From Hirundichthys speculiger (Eukaryota; Chordata; Actinopteri; Beloniformes; Exocoetidae), in the NCBI GenBank assembly GCA_018398805.1, contig JAGFBZ010000015.1, positions 62,001 to 126,000 of the forward strand: a stretch of DNA of 64,000 bases, in the 5' to 3' direction. Position numbers and translations under genes: made by a program. The notes beneath the pieces are model-generated. The model was given only the letters and a program-made list of their open reading frames with translations, had not been told where the DNA came from and did not search any database. Of this stretch, positions 53,971 to 64,000 are shown piece after piece (position 1 is the first letter of the stretch; each line of letters starts with the position of its first letter).

Positions 53971-56628
53971 ATGAATCCTGCAGATGCCCAGCCTGAGCCC
54001 GTAACCCAACGTGCTTCACAGAGAGAGCGTCACCCCCCAGCTTACCTGAGTGACTATGTGGTTGCAACTCTCCCTTCAGAGGGACAACCCCACACCACAG
54101 AACAGGCTCCCTCTACCCAGTGTTCACGTAGCCGGAAAACAGGCTCATCCCGGAAGAGCTCCAACTCCAAGTCCACACGGTCATCTCGCTCATCCATGGG
54201 CAGATTCCCCTCTAACATTCTCTCAGAGCTAGAAACAGCCCAGCTCGAAGAGCGAGTGAAACAAATGGAGCTTGAGGAACTACAGCAACACATAGAGGAG
54301 GATCAACAAATTGACCACGAGTGTCAGCGACTACAAACTCAAGCCAGAGAAGCCCAGCAGCTACAAGAGGAAGCCATTAGAGCACAAGAGTCGCTAACCA
54401 GACAGCTGGAGAGGCGGCGACAGCTAAAGAAGAGAGTGAATGAGCTGGAGATAGCTAAGATGGTTACCTCTCTCCTCAAAGAGAAAATACAGCACCCCAG
54501 TAGTGGCAGATCCTCACCATGCCTTTTGGATCATAGTAAGGCAAGTAACTCTGTGCCTCCATCTCCGGTGCCCCACATGACCACATCTCCAGCTGTGGCG
54601 GTCCTGCCTCCGACGCTCCATTCACCTCTGCTCCACACGCCTTTAGTTCCACCCACATCTCTAGCTCCTCCTCCAACAACGTTGGCTCCGCCTCCAGTAA
54701 CTCTAGCTCCGCCTCCAGCTGTGGCGGTTCCGCATCCAACGCTCCATTCAGCTCTGCCCCCCACACCTCTGGTTCCACATCCTGTGCAGTATCCATCTCT
54801 TCCTCCACTGCTACAGCCCGCTCTTCCTCCCGCATCCTTGCCTTCCAGTTTACCTCCTGTGAACTACAACCTAGCCCCTACTCCATATTCAGCCCATTCG
54901 GCACAGTATCACCCATCTAAGTCAACCTTCACTTACCCTTTCCAGGCAGTGCCAGGCTCTACTTCAGCCTTTCCTCAATCCAGTCTACAACCGTCACAGA
55001 TAGCTGACGCATCTGCATTCACCTTCCATGGCATCCCCAAACCTATGATTCCCTGCTTCGAGAGCGGTAAAGAAAGTGACTTTGCGTTACTAAAGATGGC
55101 GCTCGACAACCTTCTGAACAGCCATCTGCACCTGAATGAGCAGTACAAATATCAAGTGCTCCTTGGACACCTGAAGCTACAGAGTGCGCTCCAACTAGCT
55201 AAAGCCTATATGCACGATCCGAGGCCATATACAACCGCCATGCAAGCTCTACAGGACAAGTACGGTCAACCCCGCCAGGTCGTTCAAAGTGAACTGGGGG
55301 CCATCCTAAACACACCAGCCCTCAAGTTTGGTGACTCTGAAGCTTTTGATGCATTCGCCTTATCCATCCAATCTCTAGTAGGCATGCTTAGGACCCTGGA
55401 AGGACAGAACGGCTATGAACTACGATGTGGATCTCATGTCGACCGACTCATGAGTAAGATGCCACCAAGCTACAGAGACGGGTTTGTGGAATACTGCTTG
55501 AACCAAGGTATTCTTCGGACAGGTACTGACCAAACTTATACCCTACCTGATCTGAGTTTGTGGCTACAAATGAAATCCCAGGCTAAACGCATAGCAGGGC
55601 GAGCAGCTTCGCTTTATAACCATGAGACGCCCAAGCCACTGAAGAAGGACCAACGTCCTTTCAACAAATCAAAGGAGAAGACAACAGCATTCCTCCTCAC
55701 TACCAATAGTGGCCAAGCCCCCAATGGACAGTCTGCACCACCAAAGTTCTCATCCAAACCCAAACCATACTGTCCCCACTGTGATAATAAAGAACATTTC
55801 CTGAACGCATGTACAGAGTTCAAGAAACTTAGCACAAACCAGATTGTGAGGTGGATAACAGATGGACAGCGGTGTTGGAAGTGCGGAAGATCTCACAAGC
55901 CTGAGGTTTGCACCCTCAAGCGACTGTGTAACACCTGTAAAGAGCAACATCTAACCATACTGCATGATGCAGTCCAGCAAACCCAGAAGAGTGTGCTTAT
56001 GGTGACAGCTCCGACCACAAAAGTGTACTTGGATAGACCAAACAGATCCCCCAAGGTGATGTTGAAGGTTGTGAAAGTCTTGCTTCATAATGAAGACAGA
56101 GTTCTGGAGACCTTTGCAGTGCTAGACGACGGCTCAGAGCGAAGCATCATCTTGCCACATGCTGTGCAACACCTGAACCTCATCACACAGCCTGAAACAC
56201 TTACCCTTCGAACTGTTCACCAAGATGTTATGCAGCTTCATGGTGCATCAGTCGCCTTCTATGTGTCTTCCCTGCCCAAACCAGAAGAGAAGTTTCACAT
56301 ACGTCAGGCGTTCACCGCTGACAACCTCAGCCTTTCAGAACATTCTTATCCAGTGAGAACTCTCCAACGGAGATATAAGCACCTCCGCAACCTACCCTTA
56401 CATCCTGTAGACCACGCTCAACCTCTGCTGCTCATCGGATCTGACATGCCTCATCTCCTGACACCCACAGAGCCAGTGCAATCAGGCCCCTCGGGGGGAC
56501 CCGTCGCGGTCCACACTAAGCTTGGTTGGTCACTCCAGGGTCCCATGAGTATTGATCAGGTTCCTGCATCCAAGCAGCAGTGCCTTTTCACAGCAACAGT
56601 CTCACCTACGAGCACGTTGGTCAAATGA
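53971..56628 (+). CDS. gag: BEL/Pao Gag-protease polyprotein fragment, 885 aa, uninterrupted
   Basis: It starts 20 bp after the primer-binding site with ATG in a fair context (aagggATGa). In order: a Ser/Arg-rich N-terminus; a long charged coiled coil at about residues 85-175 (LEERVKQMELEELQQHIEED); a Pro-rich region at about 190-330 with repeated LAPPP units; a DUF1759-type Gag domain at about 360-510 (ALLKMALDNLLNSHLHLNEQ, LQDKYGQPRQVVQSEL); zinc knuckles CPHCDNKEHFLNAC and CWKCGRSHKPEVC plus CNTCKEQH at about 590-670; an A17-type protease with AVLDDGSERS at about 715-725. The frame then reaches LGWSLQGP, the usual link towards RT, and stops after STLVK. RT, RNase H and integrase are absent, and the following sequence (gtgctataaaaataaac) looks like an unrelated repeat tail. 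It is only distantly similar to the gag at 12882-14573. It is either a truncated element with a preserved frame or a domesticated Gag. Confidence 0.85.
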   Translation: MNPADAQPEPVTQRASQRERHPPAYLSDYVVATLPSEGQPHTTEQAPSTQCSRSRKTGSSRKSSNSKSTRSSRSSMGRFPSNILSELETAQLEERVKQMELEELQQHIEEDQQIDHECQRLQTQAREAQQLQEEAIRAQESLTRQLERRRQLKKRVNELEIAKMVTSLLKEKIQHPSSGRSSPCLLDHSKASNSVPPSPVPHMTTSPAVAVLPPTLHSPLLHTPLVPPTSLAPPPTTLAPPPVTLAPPPAVAVPHPTLHSALPPTPLVPHPVQYPSLPPLLQPALPPASLPSSLPPVNYNLAPTPYSAHSAQYHPSKSTFTYPFQAVPGSTSAFPQSSLQPSQIADASAFTFHGIPKPMIPCFESGKESDFALLKMALDNLLNSHLHLNEQYKYQVLLGHLKLQSALQLAKAYMHDPRPYTTAMQALQDKYGQPRQVVQSELGAILNTPALKFGDSEAFDAFALSIQSLVGMLRTLEGQNGYELRCGSHVDRLMSKMPPSYRDGFVEYCLNQGILRTGTDQTYTLPDLSLWLQMKSQAKRIAGRAASLYNHETPKPLKKDQRPFNKSKEKTTAFLLTTNSGQAPNGQSAPPKFSSKPKPYCPHCDNKEHFLNACTEFKKLSTNQIVRWITDGQRCWKCGRSHKPEVCTLKRLCNTCKEQHLTILHDAVQQTQKSVLMVTAPTTKVYLDRPNRSPKVMLKVVKVLLHNEDRVLETFAVLDDGSERSIILPHAVQHLNLITQPETLTLRTVHQDVMQLHGASVAFYVSSLPKPEEKFHIRQAFTADNLSLSEHSYPVRTLQRRYKHLRNLPLHPVDHAQPLLLIGSDMPHLLTPTEPVQSGPSGGPVAVHTKLGWSLQGPMSIDQVPASKQQCLFTATVSPTSTLVK

Positions 56629-56639
56629 GGTTGCTTTAA

Positions 56640-57640
56640 ATGTGCTATAAAAATAAACTTCACACGCATCTCTTTATGTCACTGAAATAATGTTACACGC
56701 TCAGTTTCCTTATTATATTTATTTTCTATTATCATCTCTCACACATATATCAAAATTCCAGAAAAAAAAGGTAAGCATTTTTAGCATTTAAGGAATTGAA
56801 TAAATAAAATCATATTTTTTAAAATATAAATATCGGCATTTTGTAAATGACAGACAGCTCAGCTGAGATGAAAAGTGAAAGGTTGGAGTAATGAAAAGAA
56901 TGGTTACTTCAGTTATTTGCTAATGAAGAAAAGAAAAGGAAAGTTTTTCTTTAGTCCTCTTCAACTAAATCTACAATGTCTCCACCATTATTTCATGGAT
57001 TTAAAAGAGGTCCATTACATCTCAGTTAAGCAGTGCCAGGAGTCATAAACTGAGCCTTCAAAGCAAAGTGGATCTTCCAGACAGAGACAGTGTGTCTCTG
57101 GATGGATCGGGATTTTTTTGTCAGGACAAAAGAAACAGAAGGAAGATTTTATTCACTTTGGAGCTTTCAAAAAGAAAAATGTCAGCTATCTTTACTCTGA
57201 GTTACTGATGGATTTGTATAAAAAAAAACCACGCTATTACAATGCTTTCAGCCTAATTAATTGCACCTTCACCGTAAATCCGTGTTCCTGTTTTATATCT
57301 GTGAGTGGATGTTTTTCTCCATTTCCTCCAAGAAAACCTGGTTTCACGTAAAATGCAAACACGGTGCCAAATGAATAAATGGTCTGAACTAGAAAATATG
57401 CATGCAAAATGTTTTATAGAGAAAAAAATAATGTTCAAGCTGTCAGAGATGTTTATGCACATGAGTAAAATACAGCATGCAGACGCAGAGCTGCAGAATA
57501 AATGGGTCAAGAGAGACACCGGAACCTGGTTGAGACAATAACAATATTATTGACAATGAGACGAGAATATGATCAGAAAATATAGAAATTATGAAAAATT
57601 ACAGCAAAACAACACAATAAAAAAAAAAAACTTATATATG
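56640..57640. other. unassigned AT-rich sequence
   Basis: No pol remnant of the BEL element and no second LTR were found here. Short A/T-rich frames have no motif. Confidence 0.35.
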
Positions 57641-57646
57641 TAATAT

Positions 57647-58702
57647 TAGGGGTGCAAAATAATTATCGGGCCGATAACAGGAAATTATGACATCATCCCG
57701 TTAAGTCCGATATCATGACGAATAGCCCCGATAACATAAATATATTTTTGTCAACACAGCAGTGCCTCGCTCCCTCTGAGCATCAAATGACCGGCAGTGA
57801 ATGTTATGTTCAAGTGACGTCAGCATAATTAGAAAAATGATTTCTCAATTAGGAATATCAAGAATACCCCCTCATGCCAGAAAACAACTCGTTAACTCGG
57901 TCATAATTTTGGTAGTTGCTGACTTGAATTTATTTTGGCAGTATTTTCCCACATGTTACACATAAAAAAAGAAAAAAATAGGAAAGGCTGAAAGAACGAC
58001 TAGCAAACAAGAGAACGTGGGAATTTACGTTACACTTTGAATGCAGCCTGCAGCACAGCGTGCTGATCACAACAAACATGGCGGCGATTGTATGGAGCTT
58101 CTTTAAAGTTTCAGAAGAAGATAGTTTGGTGGTTATTTGTGACGAATCCTCCGAGCGAATTCTACGAAGAGGGAAGCACAAGCTTTAATACGTCAAACCT
58201 GATCAGCCACCTAAAACATAACCATCGCTTCCATGCAGTTTTAAAATCATGCTAATGTAAACTAACGTGAGCTAACGTGAGTTGGCCTCTCCCTCATCTC
58301 TTTCATCTAAAGCTTCCATGAGATAAATGGAACCACAAGCCAAAATCCTTTAAATGTTAATCTTTTTCACTTAGTATTTCTGATGCATGTATTTCCATCA
58401 GTTCAAGGAGCCTTTATTTTTTATATCAGTCAGTAATGAACCTTATTTAAGTTAATGTGAGATATCAAATAGGTTTATTGATAGCTTTACAAAATTATTT
58501 GAGAGGCTTCCAGTAGTTTTTCATTGAAAAAAATAAATATCTGTTCATTTAAGAAGTCAAAACTGTTTTTGGTTTTGTTCATAGTATTGATGTAATGATC
58601 TTAGGTATATGTGTGTCTTATCGGTAATCGTATCGGCCTTTAGGAGCTGAAAGTTATCGGTTATCGGTATCGGTTTTAAAAAACTGTTATCGTGCATCCC
58701 TG
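57647..58702 (+). mobile_element. hAT non-autonomous element with BED-finger remnant, copy 2
   Basis: Same family as 50392-51611, with extensive collinear similarity. A perfect 8-bp target duplication, tgtaatat, lies at 57639-57646 and 58703-58710. At about 58176-58240 it encodes FNTSNLISHLKHNHRFH, the C-terminal half of a BED finger. A block near the middle present in copy 1 (about 51010-51110) is shortened here. Confidence 0.88.
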
Positions 58703-58714
58703 TGTAATATTATA

Positions 58715-59930
58715 TAAATATAATCAAATATATAATCAATTTAATATCATAAAATATAATAAAACTTTAACAAAAAAATTCCAAAATATAAAACTTTATC
58801 TGACATCAATAAAATAAAACAAGAAATGTACGCTTACAGAAAGTATAAAGATAAATCTATTTTCATCACTCATTTATCATTCAAAAAAGACATTATGATG
58901 TTAATTTTTGGGCTGAAAACATGCTAATTAGTTCTGGCATTCATGTTTCATGTTGTATTCATGTTTCTTCATGTTTTCTTTTTTTAAGTAATCTCAAAAA
59001 AAGAAAAAAAAAAACAACTAAATGCATCCATAAATCTGACTCAGAATGTCAGATTTAAGGAGAAAACAAAGGAGAAAACTGTGCAACGTTTCTCTGAATC
59101 AGCTGAAGAGTCTGAGGCAGGAAACATGCTGAGTTTTGTAGCAACAGCATGTAAATCGGAGTTATCAGACATCACAATCGTCTCCTCCCTGTGTGGAAAA
59201 AAAACATGGGAAAATTATGAATGCAGCAATTCAGCTTCCTGCCTTTGTGCCACCTACACGGCCTAGATGGTGTTTGTGAAGACATTTGGTTAAAAATTAT
59301 CTCCTCAGTCTCTCTGAAAAGTTCTGGAAAAAGTCAGACGAAGTTCAGCTGCAGCGGAGACGGGAAAAGGCCTCGGAGTGGAAGTCTCCTCTTACCCACG
59401 CTCAATCAACTGTGACGCTCTGGCTTTTGTCAAATTCTGATACTCTCCTTTTGCACTTCGGAGAAAATGATTGCTCCAAAGTCTGCAAATATTTGCTTAA
59501 CTGGGAAAAGTGAGGAAGATGAAATGGTGGGTATGTAATGGTTGAAACAGGAGACAAATTGAGACGGTGGTGAGAGGTGAGCAGAGTTACTCTGAGCAAG
59601 GGTACAAAAATACTGCTGAAAAACAAGTCTGCCACGCAGACAATGGAGATGTCCTTCAGTTGAACTTTAACCTCAAATCTGGTTAAAGTGCCTGGATTTT
59701 TTTGCTTTTACTCCGTCGACACGTTTCATTGGTGCTCAACTTGTTTTCTCACCGTCTGTTCATTTAAAACCCACGTAGAAAATGAGACCCAGGAATCTTT
59801 CCAAACAAGCCCTCCTCGCCAGGTTTCCTTCAGCGTCTAGAAGCCCTGCAGAGCAGACCATCTCAGAGACCACCGGAGCGGCCAGGGAAGAGAAAAAAAG
59901 CAGTTACTTCAAGAAATAACAAGAGCGCTC
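58715..59930. other. unassigned sequence
   Basis: AT-rich at first, then ordinary non-coding DNA. No supported gene. Confidence 0.3.
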
Positions 59931-59934
59931 TAAA

Positions 59935-60175
59935 AAAGGGTCAGTGCCTCCACTAACTCCACTAACCAAGTATTGTCTTTAGAAAGTGGTGGGTGCACAC
60001 CTCCACAGAGGTTAAAAACCTGAGTCATACTCCACTGTTTGTCGGAGTAGTGCAGACTGGTCAGACCGATGCGTTGAGAACTGATGAAGCCGCTTGGATA
60101 AGAGGCAAAACGTCTTCTAGACAAATCTAAGTCCAGTTGCCTATGATTCAATTGTTGAGAGAATCTCTGTTCAAT
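59935..60175 (-). repeat. dispersed fish repeat fragment
   Basis: The phrase gaactgatgaagccgcttgg followed by ataagaggcaaaacgtcttc matches, from memory, a widely dispersed teleost repeat possibly linked to Penelope-like or other retroelements. No ends were defined. Confidence 0.4.
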
Positions 60176-60229
60176 AGTTTACGCATGATAGACTCATGAA
60201 GAGGCCAGTGTCCACAGAGGAAGCCGGTG

Positions 60230-60620
60230 TTATCTCAAAAAGAGAAACGCTCCTTAACAGCACTGGGAACCCACTTTGTGGACTGATGAGACAAAGACTG
60301 AATAATTTGGGAAGAATATTCGGCGCCGTGTTTGGCTGGGTGATGAAACATGACAACGGTCCCAAGTATTAGAGTAAATACATCACAGAATGGCTTCGGG
60401 AAAACAAAATCCACCTCTTGTTGTGGCTCCGTCAGAGGCCAGACTTTAACCCCATAGAGATGCTGTGGAGGGACCTGAAGAGAGCTGTTTGCACCAGGTT
60501 TCCTACGACTCTGTCTGAGATGAAGCCATTCTGGAAGATGAATGGCCTGATGCTCCTCCAGAGGCTTCTGCAGCTCTTATCCAGAGATAATAAAGAAGCA
60601 CCTGCTTGAGGTCATTGCTA
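60230..60620 (+). pseudogene. Tc1-like transposase C-terminal relic
   Basis: Recognisable pieces on the plus strand: WTDETKTE near 60280, HDNGPKY near 60352 (the second catalytic Asp region) and RPDFNPIEMLWRDLKRAV at about 60436-60489, which holds the last catalytic Glu and the NPIE motif of Tc1 transposases. Stops and frame changes occur between the pieces. N-terminal DNA-binding domains and inverted termini were not found. Confidence 0.82.
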
Positions 60621-61760
60621 CCAAGGAAGGTTTGACTTCTATTAAGTCTAAGGCCGCGGTTCTTTTTTTTTTTTTTTTACATCTGTAAAGTCTTCAGTGG
60701 GTTTGTTCTATAAAAGCAGGAGAATGTATAATTGTTTGTGCCTTATCAGCTTAAGCAGATTGTGCTGATACATATTTTACATAAAATGAATGCAGGAACC
60801 CAGATAACTCCGAGGGCCTCGCGTGCTCTCCTGCCGCTATCCTCAGGGGAGAACTCCTGTTTGTCCATGAACAGTCCTTTCTTTATTCAGTGACTAATAA
60901 CAGATGACAGCAGCTGATCAATCAGGTCACAAGGATTCCTCCCTATTTATCAGAAGCTGATTTAAAAGGTCCTGTTTCCCATCTCATACATAATGTTCAC
61001 TAGCCCCAGGACTGCAGATCTTTCAACTTTGCAAATGACTGTCAGAATTGCTCTTCACACTTTGCTGATTACTTTTAAAGCTCTGTGCAGACCCCACCGT
61101 TCCTACATCTGTCCTTCCTGAGATGAAAGAGCCTTCAACGTTCAGACTTCTTCGTTTTGGATCCTCCTTTTCTGAGTAGCGTATTTCAAATCCCTTCACA
61201 TATGAAAAGACCTCATTGTTTTTGTTTTTTTCTGTACTATATTTTTCATTAATTAAAAAACGAATTCATTGTTCACGATTGTAATTTACACATCTTTTCC
61301 ATGTAAAGGCTCTTCTCTGTTTGATAGCTGCCGTCTTCCTGCAACGAGAAGCGTGAACATATTTCAGCTGAGCCGAAAAGTTTTTCCTTCACCTCAAAGT
61401 GTGTGAGAAGTCAAGTTCAAGTTCAGAGATTATAATATTAAAACTGCATTTTGGGCCTTATTGTATAATGTTGGTTCATAAGTTCATGACTTATGCTCTG
61501 GATTCTGGTCTGTTGAAGGCCACAGTTTCTGTTATCGTTCTGGCTCCATCAAGTCGGCTGAGTTTTGACACGTAGGCGTCTAGAGAACTTATTCCAAGGT
61601 CCTGATGTTTCATGTGATGTTTAAAGACGACTGTTTCCTCCTGGAGATTTGTCATTTTCGATCATCCTTCATTCTGTGATGTAAGTTAATGACCTCTCGA
61701 TTTTGTATACAACCTGAAGAACAAACCCACTCTGCTCCTCTGTCGTAGTATAGTGCATTG
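60621..61760. other. unassigned sequence
   Basis: A T-run is near 60665. No gene or repeat was recognised. Confidence 0.3.
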
Positions 61761-61763
61761 CTT

Positions 61764-61791
61764 AAGTATATACATTGTAGTGTATATACTT
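61764..61791. repeat. 11-bp inverted repeat (hairpin)
   Basis: aagtatataca and tgtatatactt are perfect arms around a 6-base loop. Confidence 0.7.
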
Positions 61792-61909
61792 ATAAATAAG
61801 ATATACTCAAATATCTAAATTACAGTGGCGTCCCTGGGTGGGGAAGCCACTGTCCAAGTCCAAATACTTGATCCAGCTGAATATTGAAAAAGGACCAGGA
61901 GGACTCCAC

Positions 61910-62330
61910 ACTGGAAAAAAGGCCACTCAAAAAATAAGTAAAAAAAAAAAAAATAACTTAATACAAGATATTTTTGCTTGTAATAAGCAAAAAAATCTGC
62001 CAATGGAACAAGTGAAAATTCGCTTAATAAGATTTCATGAAATAAGCCATTATATTTAAGCCTGACAAGATCTTGAAATTAGCTTAAAAATCTTATGACA
62101 TGTCAAGTCAAGTCAAAAAAATTTGTTTCATCTGAGATATGACTTAAAACAAGATGTTTTCAAGACTATTTCACTAAACAAGATATTCAAGATGCATTGT
62201 CTAAAAACAAGCTCCTATATCTCACTGAAATGTTACTCTTTAGGTGATTTTGTCTTATATTAAGTGTGATGAGATATTTTGAGTCCTGATAACCAGATTC
62301 ATTTTGTCAAAGGTCTTCACATTTCAAATA
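61910..62330. mobile_element. A/T-rich MITE-like repeat
   Basis: The phrases aatacaagatatttttgctt, gtaataagcaaaaaaatctg and cttaaaacaagatgttttca are typical of a dispersed fish DNA-repeat family. The left end is cactggaaaaaaggcc. The right end and target duplication are not clear. Confidence 0.45.
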
Positions 62331-62580
62331 AATGAGTTTGTAAAAGGTTGTCAGAATAGCGGGGTCCTGTTTGGTGTGTTCTGAGTCGAGGCTGTGTGAA
62401 CATGTTGGCTGAAGGTTTCTTCAGCTGCACGTGTTGTGATCACAGCTTTGTTCCATGGACGCTGAGTGATGAGGACGTCTTCTCAGTGAGCAGAGAAGAT
62501 AAAAGGAGCCGAAGGTTCCTTGACGAACGTCGCTGCACTTTTTCACGATTTAACGCCCAAACCAGAGTCTGATTGAATGA

Positions 62581-62745
62581 AGGTTTTTTTTTTACCTGCC
62601 ATTATCCTTGTTTAGGTTTCAATGTTATATTCTTAGTTAATGATATTTGCTCAGTGGTCATGATCTGGGTCTCTGTAAAGCGCCTAGAGACAATTGAATT
62701 TGTAACAGACGCTATACAAAATTGAATTGAACTGAATTGAATTGA
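62581..62745 (+). mobile_element. LINE/SINE-type 3' end with ATTGA tail, second copy
   Basis: Collinear with 24849-25040: tttacctgccattatcctt, gtaaagcgcctagagacaat and a tail of attgaattgaa units. Confidence 0.75.
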
Positions 62746-63076
62746 TCACATGCTACAAGTTCATGTATCATAACCTGCTGCATTGCATCATATTGTATCT
62801 TTTTTTTTTGTGGCGCTAAAAAAGATATTAGATCATTGCATCATAGTCAGGTGTCAAGCTAATTGTTTAACTTTGTTATTGAGCTCATTTAAAGGCAGAA
62901 AACATGTAACTATTTACGTTGGTATCATTGTGAGAGCCGGAAGAGGAGGTCAGAAAGAAAATTACAGACAAACATGTCAAAGGTAATAACGCCATATCCA
63001 AGCAGCTTCATGCTCCTGGAATTATATATTCAGACCTGATAAATGTGCATTTAAAGTCATTGAAAGGTGGGTTAAA

Positions 63077-63560
63077 ACAAGGGTCTCCAACCCCCCAGTC
63101 CCCGGCCCGGTACCGGTCAATGGGTCATTTGTTACCGGGCCGCAGAGAAAAAAATAAATAACTTCCCTTATTACCGTTTGATTTATTATCTAAGTCTAAA
63201 TCGTTTATTTTGACCAGATTCCCTCCATTACACCCGTCTATGACTCTTGACACATGACAAGACATCGTGACCCGTGGCTCGGTCTCGTGATCCGTTTAAA
63301 CCCCCAAACTGGCAAAATGAAGATAAAAGAAAAGTCTTTACGTGGAGAGGACGTTACTGATGCTCTGTTGTAACGAGGACGCTTTCATTCAAGTTGCACG
63401 TGAATACACAGTGGATTTACATTTATCGTTATATATAGAAAATACCACAGATTTTATTCCGGTCCTTTTATTTTATTTTGTTGTATTTATCTGCGACACA
63501 TTTTACAGACCGGTCCGTGAAAATATAGCCTCACATTAAAATGGTCCATGGCGTAAAGTA
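63077..63560. mobile_element. decayed hAT relic
   Basis: The left part gggtctccaacccccc with cccggtaccggtcaatgg, and the right part acagaccggtccgtgaaaat with atggtccatggcg, resemble a common fish hAT with paired ccggtccg motifs. The right terminus has decayed and no 8-bp duplication is visible. Confidence 0.55.
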
Positions 63561-64000
63561 AACAACAAACACTCTGGGATTTTTACTGCCACATGTCCCT
63601 CATTTTTTTATTTTAAGCTTCCAGTTTACTGCACAAATCAACTTCCCAGTTTGTGTTCATCAGCAAGAAAAACTGTTATTTTCATTTCATGCCAGTTTTA
63701 CATTTTTCTTCATCTGAATGGACATCAGTGCTTCAATCAAGGAAACACGTGTCACTCATGTCACCTCTTCTTCACAGCTGCTCATCACTGCACACATTTT
63801 AGTCCAAAAAATATAATAAAATGTTCACTTACTGCAGACTCAAACATGCCAAACAGTTTCAAGATTGTCTAAGATTTTTCATGACTGAATTTTCAATCCT
63901 TCTTGCTGCCTTAGCAGGTTAATAATCAGGGTTTTAAACAGTTATTTATGCACATCGTACAGAGAAAAGGCATCGCAGAGATACGTGCACGTGCATGTTC
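63561..64000. other. unassigned sequence
   Basis: No feature supported up to the window end. Confidence 0.3.

Noticed and set aside
54054..54835. Minus-strand frames opposite the 885-aa Gag frame.
   Set aside because: They are mirror images of the coiled-coil and Pro-rich coding sequence, with no independent motif.
60050..60135. Possible hammerhead ribozyme core: CTGATGA followed by a potential stem (ccgct...agagg) and an A-rich GAAA-like site in gcaaaacgtc.
   Set aside because: The invariant GAAA is replaced by CAAAA, stem II pairs poorly, and a clear stem III with a UH cleavage site is not visible. The match lies in a dispersed repeat.
1..64000. A CRISPR array, prokaryotic operon or phage.
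   Set aside because: No regularly spaced repeats with unique spacers and no dense same-strand genes; everything recognised is of eukaryotic transposon type.

Overview
This window looks like teleost fish genomic DNA. The evidence is the density and type of repeats: BEL/Pao LTR elements with fish-type Gag-Pol, L2/CR1-type LINEs, a tRNA-headed SINE with an ATGG tail, and hAT, PIF/Harbinger-like, Kolobok-like, piggyBac and Tc1 DNA elements. There is no bacterial-style gene packing. I found no convincing host protein-coding gene, rRNA, functional tRNA or CRISPR array. Species and chromosomal context cannot be told from the sequence.

Layout. 1-8 kb: a truncated SINE split by a hAT element (1.3-2.4 kb); a TTAA-flanked Kolobok-like element carrying a possible first exon and a small retroposed insert (2.4-3.7 kb), plus a second copy of that insert at 5.2 kb; two short hAT elements with perfect 8-bp target duplications (4.8 and 6.0 kb); and an 84-bp tandem repeat (7.4 kb). 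8.1-15.3 kb: one complete minus-strand BEL/Pao retrotransposon with near-identical LTRs and a perfect 5-bp target duplication. Its gag-pol is split into three reading frames. 15-26 kb: mostly unassigned DNA with a GC-rich patch, a Tc1 relic, two copies of a palindromic MITE family (called the TAGCGG family here), a full-length SINE and a hairpin-flanked LINE 3' end.

26.5-30.3 kb: a hAT element interrupted by a minus-strand LINE whose endonuclease/reverse-transcriptase frame is broken. 32.6-37.2 kb: a third TAGCGG MITE, a long foldback, an L2-type LINE 3' end with an (AT)n tract, and another LINE RT C-terminus. 39.4-41.5 kb: a decayed hAT containing a decayed piggyBac. 42.7-51.6 kb: more hAT elements (one with a splice-donor exon, one with zinc-finger remnants), a short fourth MITE and a TA-flanked Tc1-type MITE. 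52.6-56.6 kb: a fifth TAGCGG MITE abutting a second, distinct BEL/Pao element. That element has a putative LTR, a tRNA-Tyr primer-binding site and an intact 885-codon Gag-protease frame, but no reverse transcriptase. 57.6-64 kb: a second copy of the BED-finger hAT, a Tc1 transposase relic, an A/T-rich MITE, a LINE tail and a hAT relic.

The window is best read as intergenic or intronic DNA built up by nested insertions. Target duplications give a relative order at several places. The items most worth follow-up are the young but frame-split BEL element, the uninterrupted 885-aa Gag-protease frame, the TAGCGG MITE family, and the Kolobok-like element with its exon. I did not see a clearly new biological system.
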